Assembly (NCBI RefSeq): GCF_022788635.1
Contig: NZ_CP076024.1
Coordinates: forward strand, 3,883,503-3,947,502
DNA: 64,000 nucleotides
Source: Methylobacter sp. S3L5C
GTDB taxonomy: Bacteria > Pseudomonadota > Gammaproteobacteria > Methylococcales > Methylomonadaceae
Direction: 5' to 3'
Under the pieces are notes generated by a model. That model searched no databases and was not told the origin of the DNA. It worked only from the letters and a program-made list of their open reading frames with translations. Below are positions 56,225-64,000 of the stretch, piece by piece. Every line of letters begins with the position of its first letter. The stretch's first letter is position 1. A program made the translations under genes and the position numbers.

Positions 56225-57249
56225 ATTTTGTTATTTGTCCCCGCTCTGAAACGCTAGTCTCCTTATTACAAACAAAAATAGACCAGAAAACCAAGCCCTT
56301 GGGAGCATTAGGCCAACTGGAATCGTTAGCCTTACAAATCGGCTTATGCCAAAACACGCTAACCCCCAGCTTAAACAAACCCTGCATCATCATTTTTGCC
56401 GGCGACCATGGCATTGTTGAAGCGGGTGTCAGCGCCTATCCGCAAACAGTTACCGCACAAATGGTCGCCAACTTTTTGTCAGGAGGTGCCGCAATCAGCG
56501 TTTTTGCCAAGCAGCACCAATTGGAATTACTGATTGTTGATGCCGGAGTCAATGCCGATTTAGCCAGTCATCCCAAACTGATTGTGGCAAAAATTGGTAA
56601 AGGAACCAAAAATTTTTTAACGCACCCGGCAATGACCACCGAGGCTTGCACCCAAGCCTTAAAAGCCGGAGCGGAACAGGTTTTACAGCAATTTAACAAC
56701 GGCTGTAACTGTATTGGTTTTGGTGAAATGGGTATCGGCAATACCTCATCCGCCGCTTTATTGATGCACTGTTTAACTGCTCTGCCATTGGCGCAATGCG
56801 TTGGTCGTGGCACAGGATTAAATGATGATCAGCTACAACATAAACTAAGCGTATTACAGCAAGCGTTAAATCAGCATAACGGCTTAACTCAGCCTTTAGA
56901 AGTGTTAGCCACTTTTGGTGGTTTTGAAATCGCCATGATGGTCGGTGCGTATCTTAAAGCTGCGGAATGCGGCATGTTGATTATAGTCGATGGCTTTATA
57001 GCCAGCACTGCCCTTTTGGTTGCCAGTAAACTGCATCCGCAAGTACTCGATTATTGTATATTTAGCCACGCTTCCAACGAACAAGGACATCAAGCTTTAC
57101 TGAATCAGTTTAAGGCCAAGGCCTTGTTGAACATGGATTTGCGCCTGGGTGAGGGCTCCGGCATTGCTCTGGCTTATCCCTTGTTACAATCAGCTGTCAT
57201 ATTTTTAAATGAAATGTCTACATTTGCTGAAGCGGGTGTTGATCATTAA
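56215..57249 (+). CDS. cobT: CobT, nicotinate-nucleotide:DMB phosphoribosyltransferase
   Basis: Makes alpha-ribazole phosphate from DMB and nicotinate mononucleotide. 344 residues with the KPLGALGQLE start, FAGDHGIVEAGVSAYP, GEMGIGNTSSAALL and the catalytic Glu in RLGEGSGIALAYPLL. The start is a GTG at 56215 inside bluB. Confidence 0.96.
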   Translation: MPLDFVICPRSETLVSLLQTKIDQKTKPLGALGQLESLALQIGLCQNTLTPSLNKPCIIIFAGDHGIVEAGVSAYPQTVTAQMVANFLSGGAAISVFAKQHQLELLIVDAGVNADLASHPKLIVAKIGKGTKNFLTHPAMTTEACTQALKAGAEQVLQQFNNGCNCIGFGEMGIGNTSSAALLMHCLTALPLAQCVGRGTGLNDDQLQHKLSVLQQALNQHNGLTQPLEVLATFGGFEIAMMVGAYLKAAECGMLIIVDGFIASTALLVASKLHPQVLDYCIFSHASNEQGHQALLNQFKAKALLNMDLRLGEGSGIALAYPLLQSAVIFLNEMSTFAEAGVDH

Positions 57250-57444
57250 GGAGTAAGTTAAAAGTTGCCTTATTCGCACGTTGTTATTCCGAAACCCTAT
57301 TAAATAATTGATAGCGATTTTTGTTGGTTTTTAATACATTGACATTGCAAGCCGTCAAATCGCGACATTAAGGATGTGGTTGGTAATGGATATACTTGTC
57401 AAGACCAAGCGTATTGTTTAGCTGAAATTGCATTAAACCCTTTG

Positions 57445-57478
57445 AAAAAAACCGCCCATACATTGTTGTATGGACGGC
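57445..57478 (-). terminator. Intrinsic terminator of the PEP-CTERM gene
   Basis: On the minus strand GCCGTCCATACA-ACA-ATGTATGGGCGG then TTTTTTT, about 40 bases after the stop. A strong stem with one mismatch, followed by seven T. Confidence 0.9.
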
Positions 57479-57515
57479 AAGTTTTAAAGATCCCGATTTA
57501 ATTCAGTTGCGAGAA

Positions 57516-58115
57516 TTAAACCGCTTTCTTGTTGCGTGCTTGATAACCGAACACACCAACCATACCGGTCAACATCAACCAAACCGCACCAGGTAATGGT
57601 ACAGCGGCAGGTACAATTGGAGGTACAACGGGGGTAGTTACATCTGTGGGTGTAATTTCAAAATTAACGCCATAACTTCCTGCTTTAGTACCTAAAATAT
57701 TTCCTGTGGTTTTTAAAGAATATACGTTACCTTCTATCAAGCCAAAACTAGAGAGCAACCTATAAAATTTATCTGTGCCTCCACCCGAACTAACCATCAC
57801 ACTTTCGGACTGATTGCTTATTAAGCTGGTGCGGTCTCCATCATAAAGGGTAAAAGATGTCATATTAGTACCTTTTGTACCGTTATTCTTGGTGGAATAA
57901 AGTGCTGTCGCGCTAAGGTCAAAGTTACTGCCAATTACTGTAAAGTCATACCACTCGGTAAACGACGAATTACCAGCCAGTACACTTTGTTGAGCATAAT
58001 AGTCAGATTCATCATTTGAATAAGAAGTTATAGAAGCGCTTACCTGCGGTAAGTAAGCCATGCCAGCAAAAGCAATGGCCGCAGCCAGAACTTTAGTTTT
58101 GTTTTTTAGTTTCAT
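57516..58115 (-). CDS. PEP-CTERM (VPLPA-type) secreted protein
   Basis: 199 residues. A signal peptide at 1-28 (LAAAIAFAGMAYLPQVSA); a mature beta-rich part of about 140 residues rich in Ser, Thr, Tyr and Gly; then the sorting tail: AVPLPGAVWLML, a hydrophobic helix and a basic end RNKKAV. Such proteins are processed by an exosortase and exported to the surface or matrix. No exosortase is in the window. Monocistronic with its own terminator. Confidence 0.88.
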   Translation of the reverse strand: MKLKNKTKVLAAAIAFAGMAYLPQVSASITSYSNDESDYYAQQSVLAGNSSFTEWYDFTVIGSNFDLSATALYSTKNNGTKGTNMTSFTLYDGDRTSLISNQSESVMVSSGGGTDKFYRLLSSFGLIEGNVYSLKTTGNILGTKAGSYGVNFEITPTDVTTPVVPPIVPAAVPLPGAVWLMLTGMVGVFGYQARNKKAV

Positions 58116-58220
58116 AATCAGTATCTCTGAGTTTTACTTGAAAGGAGGTCCAAGCGTAGTTATTAAACTACAATAAAATTACAATTGTAAGTAATTTTTT
58201 AATGATTTTTTTAATTATTA

Positions 58221-59027
58221 TTATTTTTGTGAAAAAGCTGATTTTACTCGCTGCTGATTCAATTTATTTACTAATAAATTGTTCTCTATCACCTTTAATA
58301 TCAGCTCTCTGGCTTCAATACTAACTGATTGACGATTACTGCCTGAGCTGTTAATCACCGGTAAAAAAGAAACGTGTACTTCAATTTTATCCAAACTCAA
58401 CATTTTTATTAAATGCGGAAGAAAATCATCATCGCCAACAAAAGGCGCTTGTTGTTTTGCTAAACCGTAATATTGAAGCGCCACCGGTTGAATGGCTGAC
58501 TTGGTTAATAATGCCGGTTGAAATAAAGACGCATGAAAGCTCAAAACATCATCGCCCTGAGTGGTTGTGCCTTCAGGAAAGGCAATAATATTGTTGTTTT
58601 GTTTTAAAATCCAGAGCATTTGTTCAGTCGTGGCTTTAATATGCTTTTTATCGCCTCTACGAATAAAAATAGTACCGCCCTGCCTGGACAAATAACCAAT
58701 AATCGGCCAGCTTAAAATGTCACTCTTGGCGACAAAATGAGCCGGTAAATACTGCCCAATAACAATAATATCCAACCAGGAAATATGATTACACACCAAA
58801 AAAGTACCTGGGTGCGGTAGCTCGCCTTCCAGCACAATATCCAGATTCATAATGCCGCTAAATATTTTTAACCAATGGGTTTTTAAGGTATTGCGCTTAT
58901 TTTTTGCATTATTTGCCGAACACAGCAATTTAAGTAATGAAAATAATACTCCCGCAATGATTAAGCCATAGCTAAACAGCAGAACAATAAGGACAAGTTT
59001 ATAAAGTAGCCGAAGTTTCAATTTCAT
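58221..59027 (-). CDS. 1-acyl-glycerol-3-phosphate-type acyltransferase (OlsA/PlsC family)
   Basis: 268 residues. One N-terminal membrane helix (about 8-32), then the LPLAT domain with NHISWLDI (HX4D, near 82), GGTIFIRRGDK and the FPEGTTTQGD block. Its ATG overlaps the stop of the olsB-like gene in TAATG, so it is coupled to it. That pairing makes OlsA, which acylates lyso-ornithine lipid, the most likely role; general PlsC activity is the alternative. Confidence 0.88.
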   Translation of the reverse strand: MKLKLRLLYKLVLIVLLFSYGLIIAGVLFSLLKLLCSANNAKNKRNTLKTHWLKIFSGIMNLDIVLEGELPHPGTFLVCNHISWLDIIVIGQYLPAHFVAKSDILSWPIIGYLSRQGGTIFIRRGDKKHIKATTEQMLWILKQNNNIIAFPEGTTTQGDDVLSFHASLFQPALLTKSAIQPVALQYYGLAKQQAPFVGDDDFLPHLIKMLSLDKIEVHVSFLPVINSSGSNRQSVSIEARELILKVIENNLLVNKLNQQRVKSAFSQK

Positions 59028-59995
59028 TAGTCGCCTGCGCCGGGCGTTACTCCCGGAATGCCTGCAGCATACACGCTATTCCTGGCGATCGCTGCGTCAG
59101 TTCCCGACTGACCTGCAGCATACACACCATCCCTGGCGATCGCTGCGCCAGCTCCCGACTGGCTTGCAGCATACACACCATCCTTGGCGATCGCTGCGCC
59201 AGCTCCCGACTGGCTTGCAGCATACACACCATCCTTGGCGATATAGCCGCGCATATAGTGTTTGCTGTAACGATCTTTTAGTTGATCCAGTGGCAGCAAT
59301 ACAAATAAATCCATACAGTTAAAATCTTTATCCCAGTAAGGTTCGCCGCAAATCAGTGCTCCAAAACGCAAATAGGCCTTAAGTAACGGCGGAATACCTG
59401 ATTCATCGCGTTGACATCGTAATGCATCAGGTACTGGAATGCTGGGTTTAACTTGCAAGGATGCAGGGGCAATATTTTTAGAATCAATATTTCGATAAAC
59501 GGCATCTACGGCAAAGCCACTTGGACCCGGAGTGATACTGGCACAACCCAGTAAATAATTAAACTCGCCTTCCAGTGCGTATTGCACTAATGCCGACCAT
59601 AGCGTGGTTAACACTGCACCACCGCGATAATCAGGATCTATACAAGTTCTACCTATTTCGAGAAAACGACCGGGCAATGCCAGAACTTGATCCAGGTTAA
59701 ATTCATCCTGCGAATAAAACCGGCCCAGTTGTTTAGCTTGATGTTGGGTTAGCAAACGCGTGTAACCAATTATTTTTTTATTGGTATTGTCATATACAAT
59801 TAAATGATCGCAATAACTATCAACCTCGTCATAATCCAGGCCTTCAGATTCGGTTTTTAACTTGGCTCCCATTTCCTGTGCAAAAACCCGGTAGCGCAAC
59901 GCCTGAGCTTCTTTTATCAAAGCGTCTGAGTCTGCCAAAAAACATTCCAGTTTTTTAGTCGGTTTAATGAGTATTGCTGTATCTATTTTTTTCAT
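59027..59995 (-). CDS. OlsB-like ornithine N-acyltransferase with repeat tail
   Basis: 322 residues. Residues 1-250 are a GNAT-fold acyltransferase of the OlsB group: EAQALRYRVFAQEMGA, EIGRTCIDPDYRGGAVLTTLW and YLLGCASITPG. It should transfer a 3-hydroxyacyl group to ornithine. Residues about 254-322 are a tandem repeat of 17 residues (IAKDGVYAASQSGAGAA), three full copies and a partial one, outside the domain. This tail is unusual and looks recently expanded. Coupled to the OlsA-like gene. Confidence 0.88.
   Translation of the reverse strand: MKKIDTAILIKPTKKLECFLADSDALIKEAQALRYRVFAQEMGAKLKTESEGLDYDEVDSYCDHLIVYDNTNKKIIGYTRLLTQHQAKQLGRFYSQDEFNLDQVLALPGRFLEIGRTCIDPDYRGGAVLTTLWSALVQYALEGEFNYLLGCASITPGPSGFAVDAVYRNIDSKNIAPASLQVKPSIPVPDALRCQRDESGIPPLLKAYLRFGALICGEPYWDKDFNCMDLFVLLPLDQLKDRYSKHYMRGYIAKDGVYAASQSGAGAAIAKDGVYAASQSGAGAAIARDGVYAAGQSGTDAAIARNSVYAAGIPGVTPGAGD
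59064..59241. repeat. 51-bp tandem repeat inside olsB
   Basis: The unit starting GCAGCATACAC recurs at 59064, 59115, 59166 and 59217, exactly 51 bases apart. Copies 2-3 are almost identical. The octamer GCGATCGC occurs at 59085, 59136 and 59187; in the fourth unit it is GCGATATA. Because the unit is a multiple of three, copy-number change keeps the reading frame. Confidence 0.9.
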
Positions 59996-60131
59996 GGGTA
60001 GTCACATAGCTCAATTAAAGATGCAGATACAGTAATCAAACAAAGTGTCAATTGCGTGTCAATTTTGTGAACGTACGATGACAATCAGGTTAAATTTTGA
60101 TGACCGACACTGAAAATCGAGACAACGGAGC

Positions 60132-60290
60132 ATCTTCATAGTGAAGATTTTTAGCGCCGATAGCCCCATGTATTTTCACGAAGCGCAGCGTAATGAAAAT
60201 CCAGACTTTACAAAACGGCCTCAAGTCAATTAATTAGTTAGTTATGTTTAGCTCCTTTGCCAAGTTGAAACGAGCGAAGCAGGCAAGGAG
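60132..60290. other. Three successive stem-loops in the olsB/PQQ-gene spacer
   Basis: ATCTTCA-TAG-TGAAGAT followed by TTTT (60132-60152); ATTTTCA...TGAAAAT (60172-60200); CTCCTTTGCC...GGCAAGGAG (60252-60290) followed by TCGCTATTTTT. They lie in the 414-base gap between divergent olsB and the propeller gene. They could be a leader structure or a small RNA; no further gene was seen here. Confidence 0.4.
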
Positions 60291-60409
60291 TCGCTATTTT
60301 TACTAATGATCGTAAATAAAGCCAATAATCCTGTCGCCCGCTTTCATCATTTCGTCACATTTCACCCGTATGATACGACTCATTTTTCTTCAAAACTACC
60401 GAGTCACGC

Positions 60410-62179
60410 TTGAACAAAACCGTCATCAAATTTACATTGCGTTATTGTTCGCCTGCAATCGCTATTCTGGCCAGCATTATTCTAATCAGTTCTGCAGGTC
60501 TTTATGGGTCAGAGTTTAAAAAATCGGAGCACTTTACCTTGGAAAGACTTTTCCCTGGCGATGCCCTACCCTCGGTTACTTTTGATGACAGTATTATTGC
60601 CTCTCCACTACTGGATTTGTCGCAAGGTAGACCACTGATTATAGTGCCCGCTTCAAATGGACTTATTGCCGCACTGGATGGTGAAACAGGCGCTTTGGAC
60701 TGGCAAGTTAATGCACCAACACCTAAAGGCCAATTGGCTCAGCTTATTTCAACGCCGATAATAATCAACAATAAACTAGTTATACTTTATCAATGCCTGA
60801 CTAAAGGTGTGCGTACCAGTCATCGTCTAGCGGTTATTGATCTTGCTAAAAAACAACTGGACGAAGCCTTTCCAGTACTGGTGCTATCTGCCGAAAAACC
60901 CACTATTGACGGAATTGGCACGGTAAAATTTAATCCACCTACCGCCTTTTCACATTCAGCGCTAAAACATGCGCTCAAACCAGATTCAAATTTAGGTTAT
61001 TTGTATGCTGCTTTTGGTAATTCCGGTGACGAACAACCTTACCATGGCTGGCTTTTTGAAATTGATCTGGATGCCTGGCATACTGACAAAAAAGAACTTA
61101 AAAATACAGATGCAATACCGGCAATTAGTAGCGTGTTGTTAACAACACCAGAAACTGACTGTCCGGTAACCAAAGAATTTGGTAATCAGGAAATGATTTG
61201 CGGTGGCGGTATTTGGACGCCCGCCGATCCACAAATCTATCAGTCTGATAATGACTTTGAATTATTTGTACCTACCGGCAACGGGCAAATTAATCTTGAC
61301 CGGCATGATTTTGCCAATACCATTATGCGGGTAAAGCCAGGGCTAAAATTTGATGCCGGTTGCGATGCAAATTTGTGTGCAAATTTTAATCCTACCAATC
61401 CCGACAGGGCTTGCATGGCATCCTGCAAAAATTTATTTATTCCTCGCTTATTGGAAAGCGATCTCCCTTTAAATCCTGCCTCGGGTGATTGTAATGATAA
61501 ATCTTTCTGGGAATGTCTGGCCTGGATGGACTACGATTTGGGTGCCAGTGCCCCCGTTAAAGTAAACATGGCTACCGGCTATTCTGTCTTGGTGCAAGCC
61601 AGCAAGGACGGCAGTGTCTATTTAATTGATGCAGAACATCTGGGAACTCAATATGATCGCCTGCAACTTGTTGATTTATGTGGAACCAAAACTGATGAAT
61701 GTAAGTTGGGGTGGATGGGCATGATTGTTACCCAACCGGTGGTTACCTTTGTTAATGATACACCGATTGTAGTAATTCCTGCTTTTGTGGCTGATAAGAC
61801 CCATCCAGCCGGATTGATCGCGCTAAAAATTGTCATGGAAAAGGGCCAGCCAAAATTCAAGCGCTTTTGGCAGTTTCCTGATCCTTCAAGTCCCAAGGCC
61901 TTAAAAACATTCAGAAGCCACCCCTCTTTGCCTGTCATCAACACACCAACTGAAAACGGTAATGCCGTAGTATGGATTATAGATATTAATACTAATGGTA
62001 CAATTTATGGTGTCCGAATTAAAGATGGCGCATTGGTTGCCAAACAAACCTTGGCAGGAGCAGGACGCCCGCTTTCCTCGCCATTAATCTACGGCAATAA
62101 ACTTTATGTAGCTTCGATAATGCCGGATACGAACAAAGCCATGATAGAGGCTTACCAAATTAACACTGCCCATCATTGA
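60410..62179 (+). CDS. Secreted or anchored PQQ-like beta-propeller protein
   Basis: 589 residues. An N-terminal hydrophobic helix (about 15-33, AIAILASIILISSAGLYG) acts as signal or anchor. The body shows PQQ-enzyme-like beta-propeller repeats, such as IVPASNGLIAALDGETGALDWQ near 80, and VQASKDGSVYLIDAEHL and NTNGTIYGVRIKDGALVAK later. There is a cysteine-rich insert (DAGCDANLCANF, RACMASC) near 322-346, not a haem CxxCH. No PQQ-dehydrogenase active-site signature is evident, so a binding or scaffold role is likely. Start is a TTG without a strong ribosome site. Confidence 0.75.
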   Translation: MNKTVIKFTLRYCSPAIAILASIILISSAGLYGSEFKKSEHFTLERLFPGDALPSVTFDDSIIASPLLDLSQGRPLIIVPASNGLIAALDGETGALDWQVNAPTPKGQLAQLISTPIIINNKLVILYQCLTKGVRTSHRLAVIDLAKKQLDEAFPVLVLSAEKPTIDGIGTVKFNPPTAFSHSALKHALKPDSNLGYLYAAFGNSGDEQPYHGWLFEIDLDAWHTDKKELKNTDAIPAISSVLLTTPETDCPVTKEFGNQEMICGGGIWTPADPQIYQSDNDFELFVPTGNGQINLDRHDFANTIMRVKPGLKFDAGCDANLCANFNPTNPDRACMASCKNLFIPRLLESDLPLNPASGDCNDKSFWECLAWMDYDLGASAPVKVNMATGYSVLVQASKDGSVYLIDAEHLGTQYDRLQLVDLCGTKTDECKLGWMGMIVTQPVVTFVNDTPIVVIPAFVADKTHPAGLIALKIVMEKGQPKFKRFWQFPDPSSPKALKTFRSHPSLPVINTPTENGNAVVWIIDINTNGTIYGVRIKDGALVAKQTLAGAGRPLSSPLIYGNKLYVASIMPDTNKAMIEAYQINTAHH

Positions 62180-62297
62180 TATTGCCCTATCAATTTCAAA
62201 CACTTTACTGTCACAAAACTATCATAAAAATGTCATCATGCTTTAACAAAATGCAATCACAATAACTTTATTAAATCGTTATTGTGAGCTAACTGCC

Positions 62298-62435
62298 ATG
62301 AATAAACCCATCATCAAAAGCGACCAGATCAATGCTACCACTATTATGTATGGCTCACTAACAATGGTTTTTTTTGGCTTGCTGGTATCTTGGGGTGTTG
62401 AACGCCTAATGAAAGAATTATTTCAGTTAGGCTAG
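62298..62435 (+). CDS. Small hypothetical membrane protein
   Basis: 45 residues with one membrane helix (about 17-36, MYGSLTMVFFGLLVSWGV) and short charged ends. Not recognised. It lies 118 bases after the propeller gene on the same strand, preceded by TGAG. A hairpin (GTCAGG-TATG-CCTGAC, 62454-62469) follows the stop. Confidence 0.5.
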   Translation: MNKPIIKSDQINATTIMYGSLTMVFFGLLVSWGVERLMKELFQLG

Positions 62436-62753
62436 CCTCCCTAAACCGCACAAGTCAGGTATGCCTGACACGGCGAAATTTATTTGCCGTTCATAAAACC
62501 CTGAAACCAATAACAGAATCGTCTGCCAGTTAATTTTATCCTCTTACTTATTCACGCCAACATCCTCAAAAACTCACCAAAATCAGGGCCCCATAGCCTA
62601 TCCTTGCTGATTAATTCTCTTTAAAAAAACCTCTGTAGCTGTTTAGGACAGATATTGGTTGTATAATTAAAGGTAAACAGCTTATCTTGCTATGACATTC
62701 ATTCTGTCTGATCATGATAAGATTTTTAATCAGCAAATATTATGAGTTAAATT
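62436..62753. other. Intergenic region upstream of pepA
   Basis: About 320 bases holding the hairpin at 62454-62469 and the pepA promoter region. No further gene was seen. Confidence 0.4.
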
Positions 62754-64000
62754 ATGGAATATGCTATAGAAACCGCGCCATTAGAAACATTACAATGTGA
62801 TTGTCTTATTGTCGGTGTTTACCAGGACCTGCAACTCAGCGCATCTGCAAACTCAGTCAACGTTAATACTCAGGGACTGATTAACAAAATTCTTGCCCGT
62901 GGTGACATTAGCGGTAAAAATGGCGAAACCGTGTTAATAAATGCTATCCAGGATAGCTCTATTGAACGTATTTTGCTGGTCGGGCTGGGTGAAAACCAGG
63001 CCTTATCTGGCAAAAATTACAAAAAAGCACTGCTTGCCGCCATTAACAGTCTTAAAAAAACATCCATTAAATCAGTTGTCTGTAGCTTGGCAGATGCTGA
63101 CGTTATTGATGCTGATCGACAATGGAAAACCCGCCAAATCATCGAAGTATTTAGCGATGCCATTTATCAATTTACTGCCTACAAATCGAATAAAGAAACG
63201 GACAGTAAAGTTGAGAAAATCTGCATTACCACGCCAGAAGCTGAACGTGGACTTGCCCAAGCCGGCCTGACTCAAGGGAAAGCTATTGCCGAAGGCGTCA
63301 ATCTGACCAAACTGTTAAGTGATTTACCGGGTAATATCTGTACGCCAACCTACCTTGCCGAGCAAGCACTTGAGTTGGGCAAGCAATACCCCAGCCTTGA
63401 TATTAGCATCCTTGAAGAAGCCGACATGGAAAAGTTGGGAATGGGCGCTTTATTATCGGTTTCACGCGGTAGCCGCCAACCCGCTAAAATGATTACGCTG
63501 GATTATCGCGGCGGTGAAAAGAACGGCAAGCCCATCGTGTTGATCGGCAAAGGCCTGACTTTTGATGCCGGTGGTATTTCCTTAAAACAAGCTCCCGGCA
63601 TGGATGAGATGAAATATGATATGTGCGGTGGTGCAACGGTTCTTGGAACGTTGCTGGCTGCAGCACAAATGCAGTTGCCACTGAATATTATCGGCCTGAT
63701 TGCTTCCTCGGAAAATATGCCCGATGGTGACGCCAATAAACCTGGAGATATTTTAACCAGTATGTCCGGAAAAACCATTGAAGTATTAAATACGGATGCT
63801 GAAGGCCGCCTGCTTCTTTGTGACGCCTTAACGTATGCAGAAAGATTTAACCCTGATGTCGTGATAGACATGGCAACGTTAACCGGTGCCTGCCTGGTGG
63901 CCTTGGGCCGTGTCCCCAGCGGCTTGCTTGGTAATAATGACGCTTTGTGTAATGACTTGTTGGCCGCCGGTGAAACGTCTACCGATAGCCTGTGGCGCTT
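62754..64000 (+). CDS. pepA: PepA, leucyl aminopeptidase (partial)
   Basis: M17-family dizinc or dimanganese aminopeptidase; in E. coli PepA also binds DNA at cer sites and carAB. The first 415 codons are present and the frame is open at the window end; full length should be about 490-500. Seen: the N-terminal domain, then the catalytic part with GKGLTFDAGGISLKQ (metal Lys and Asp), MKYDMCGGATVLG and the signature NTDAEGRLLLCDAL. All expected catalytic residues so far are intact. Confidence 0.95.
   Translation, partial: MEYAIETAPLETLQCDCLIVGVYQDLQLSASANSVNVNTQGLINKILARGDISGKNGETVLINAIQDSSIERILLVGLGENQALSGKNYKKALLAAINSLKKTSIKSVVCSLADADVIDADRQWKTRQIIEVFSDAIYQFTAYKSNKETDSKVEKICITTPEAERGLAQAGLTQGKAIAEGVNLTKLLSDLPGNICTPTYLAEQALELGKQYPSLDISILEEADMEKLGMGALLSVSRGSRQPAKMITLDYRGGEKNGKPIVLIGKGLTFDAGGISLKQAPGMDEMKYDMCGGATVLGTLLAAAQMQLPLNIIGLIASSENMPDGDANKPGDILTSMSGKTIEVLNTDAEGRLLLCDALTYAERFNPDVVIDMATLTGACLVALGRVPSGLLGNNDALCNDLLAAGETSTDSLWR

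Noticed and set aside
59047-59232. Second open frame through the olsB tandem repeat
   Set aside because: A by-product of a 51-base unit without stops in two frames; no start region or domain outside the repeat.

Overview
The window reads as chromosomal DNA of a gammaproteobacterium of roughly 40-45% G+C. Gene content and order (pilBCD-coaE-zapD-yacG, gcvR-bcp, ispH-hslR, nadD-rsfS) are typical of that class. A methanotroph-like lineage (Methylococcales, Methylobacter-type) is the best inference, from the VPLPA/PEP-CTERM protein, the sulfide/persulfide genes, the ornithine-lipid pair and the short intergenic repeats. No methane-oxidation gene lies here to prove it.

Layout. 1-4653 (minus): end of a type I-E CRISPR-Cas operon (cas3, cse1, start of cse2); the rest of the operon and any array lie outside. 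5442-10919 (plus): type IV pilus assembly pilB-pilC-pilD, then coaE-zapD-yacG. 11000-13276 (minus): an unrecognised membrane/coiled-coil pair, then bcp and a GcvR-like ACT regulator. 13446-15952: SPOR-domain protein and a cytosolic 5'-nucleotidase. 16128-18142 (minus): small and hypothetical genes, including DUF1289 and glutaredoxin. 18272-22899 (plus): gcvH, dgkA, a PfkB kinase, mazG, parE. 23099-23708: a decayed IS200/IS605-type element. 23724-30159: a sulfur island (SulP transporter, type II sulfide:quinone oxidoreductase, persulfide dioxygenase-rhodanese fusion) with a divergent sigma54 activator and visible sigma54/UAS-like sites. 30427-36353: DUF2897, trhP, rraA, ispH, hslR, a minus-strand SMR-tusB-dsrC operon, xseA. 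36483-40081: thpR and the TrkH/TrkA potassium system. 41787-45629: proA, nadD, rsfS and a murI bracketed by fold-back repeats. 45875-52737: truncated haemoglobin, LOG protein, two methyltransferases (one ArsM), and a DapA-like/class II aldolase pair behind a MocR regulator. 53033-57249: FemAB-like protein, rubredoxin and its reductase, bluB-cobT. 57516-59995 (minus): PEP-CTERM protein and an olsB-olsA pair. 60410-64000: secreted PQQ-like propeller protein, a 45-residue membrane protein and the start of pepA.

How genes work together. SQR oxidises sulfide to persulfide, the dioxygenase-rhodanese fusion turns persulfide into sulfite/thiosulfate, and SulP may move the anion; the FisR-like activator probably drives this from a sigma54 promoter. 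BluB makes dimethylbenzimidazole and CobT activates it for cobalamin. OlsB and OlsA-like acyltransferases fit ornithine-lipid synthesis. Rubredoxin and its reductase form an electron-transfer pair.

Most interesting: the sigma54-controlled sulfide island, the SMR-TusB-two-cysteine DsrC operon, murI between two fold-back repeats with no ATG start, a 51-bp tandem repeat with GCGATCGC octamers that extends OlsB, a MocR operator candidate, and a dispersed CACGAAG repeat family found in seven intergenic places. No clear, wholly new defence system was found. No tRNA, rRNA or CRISPR array was seen.
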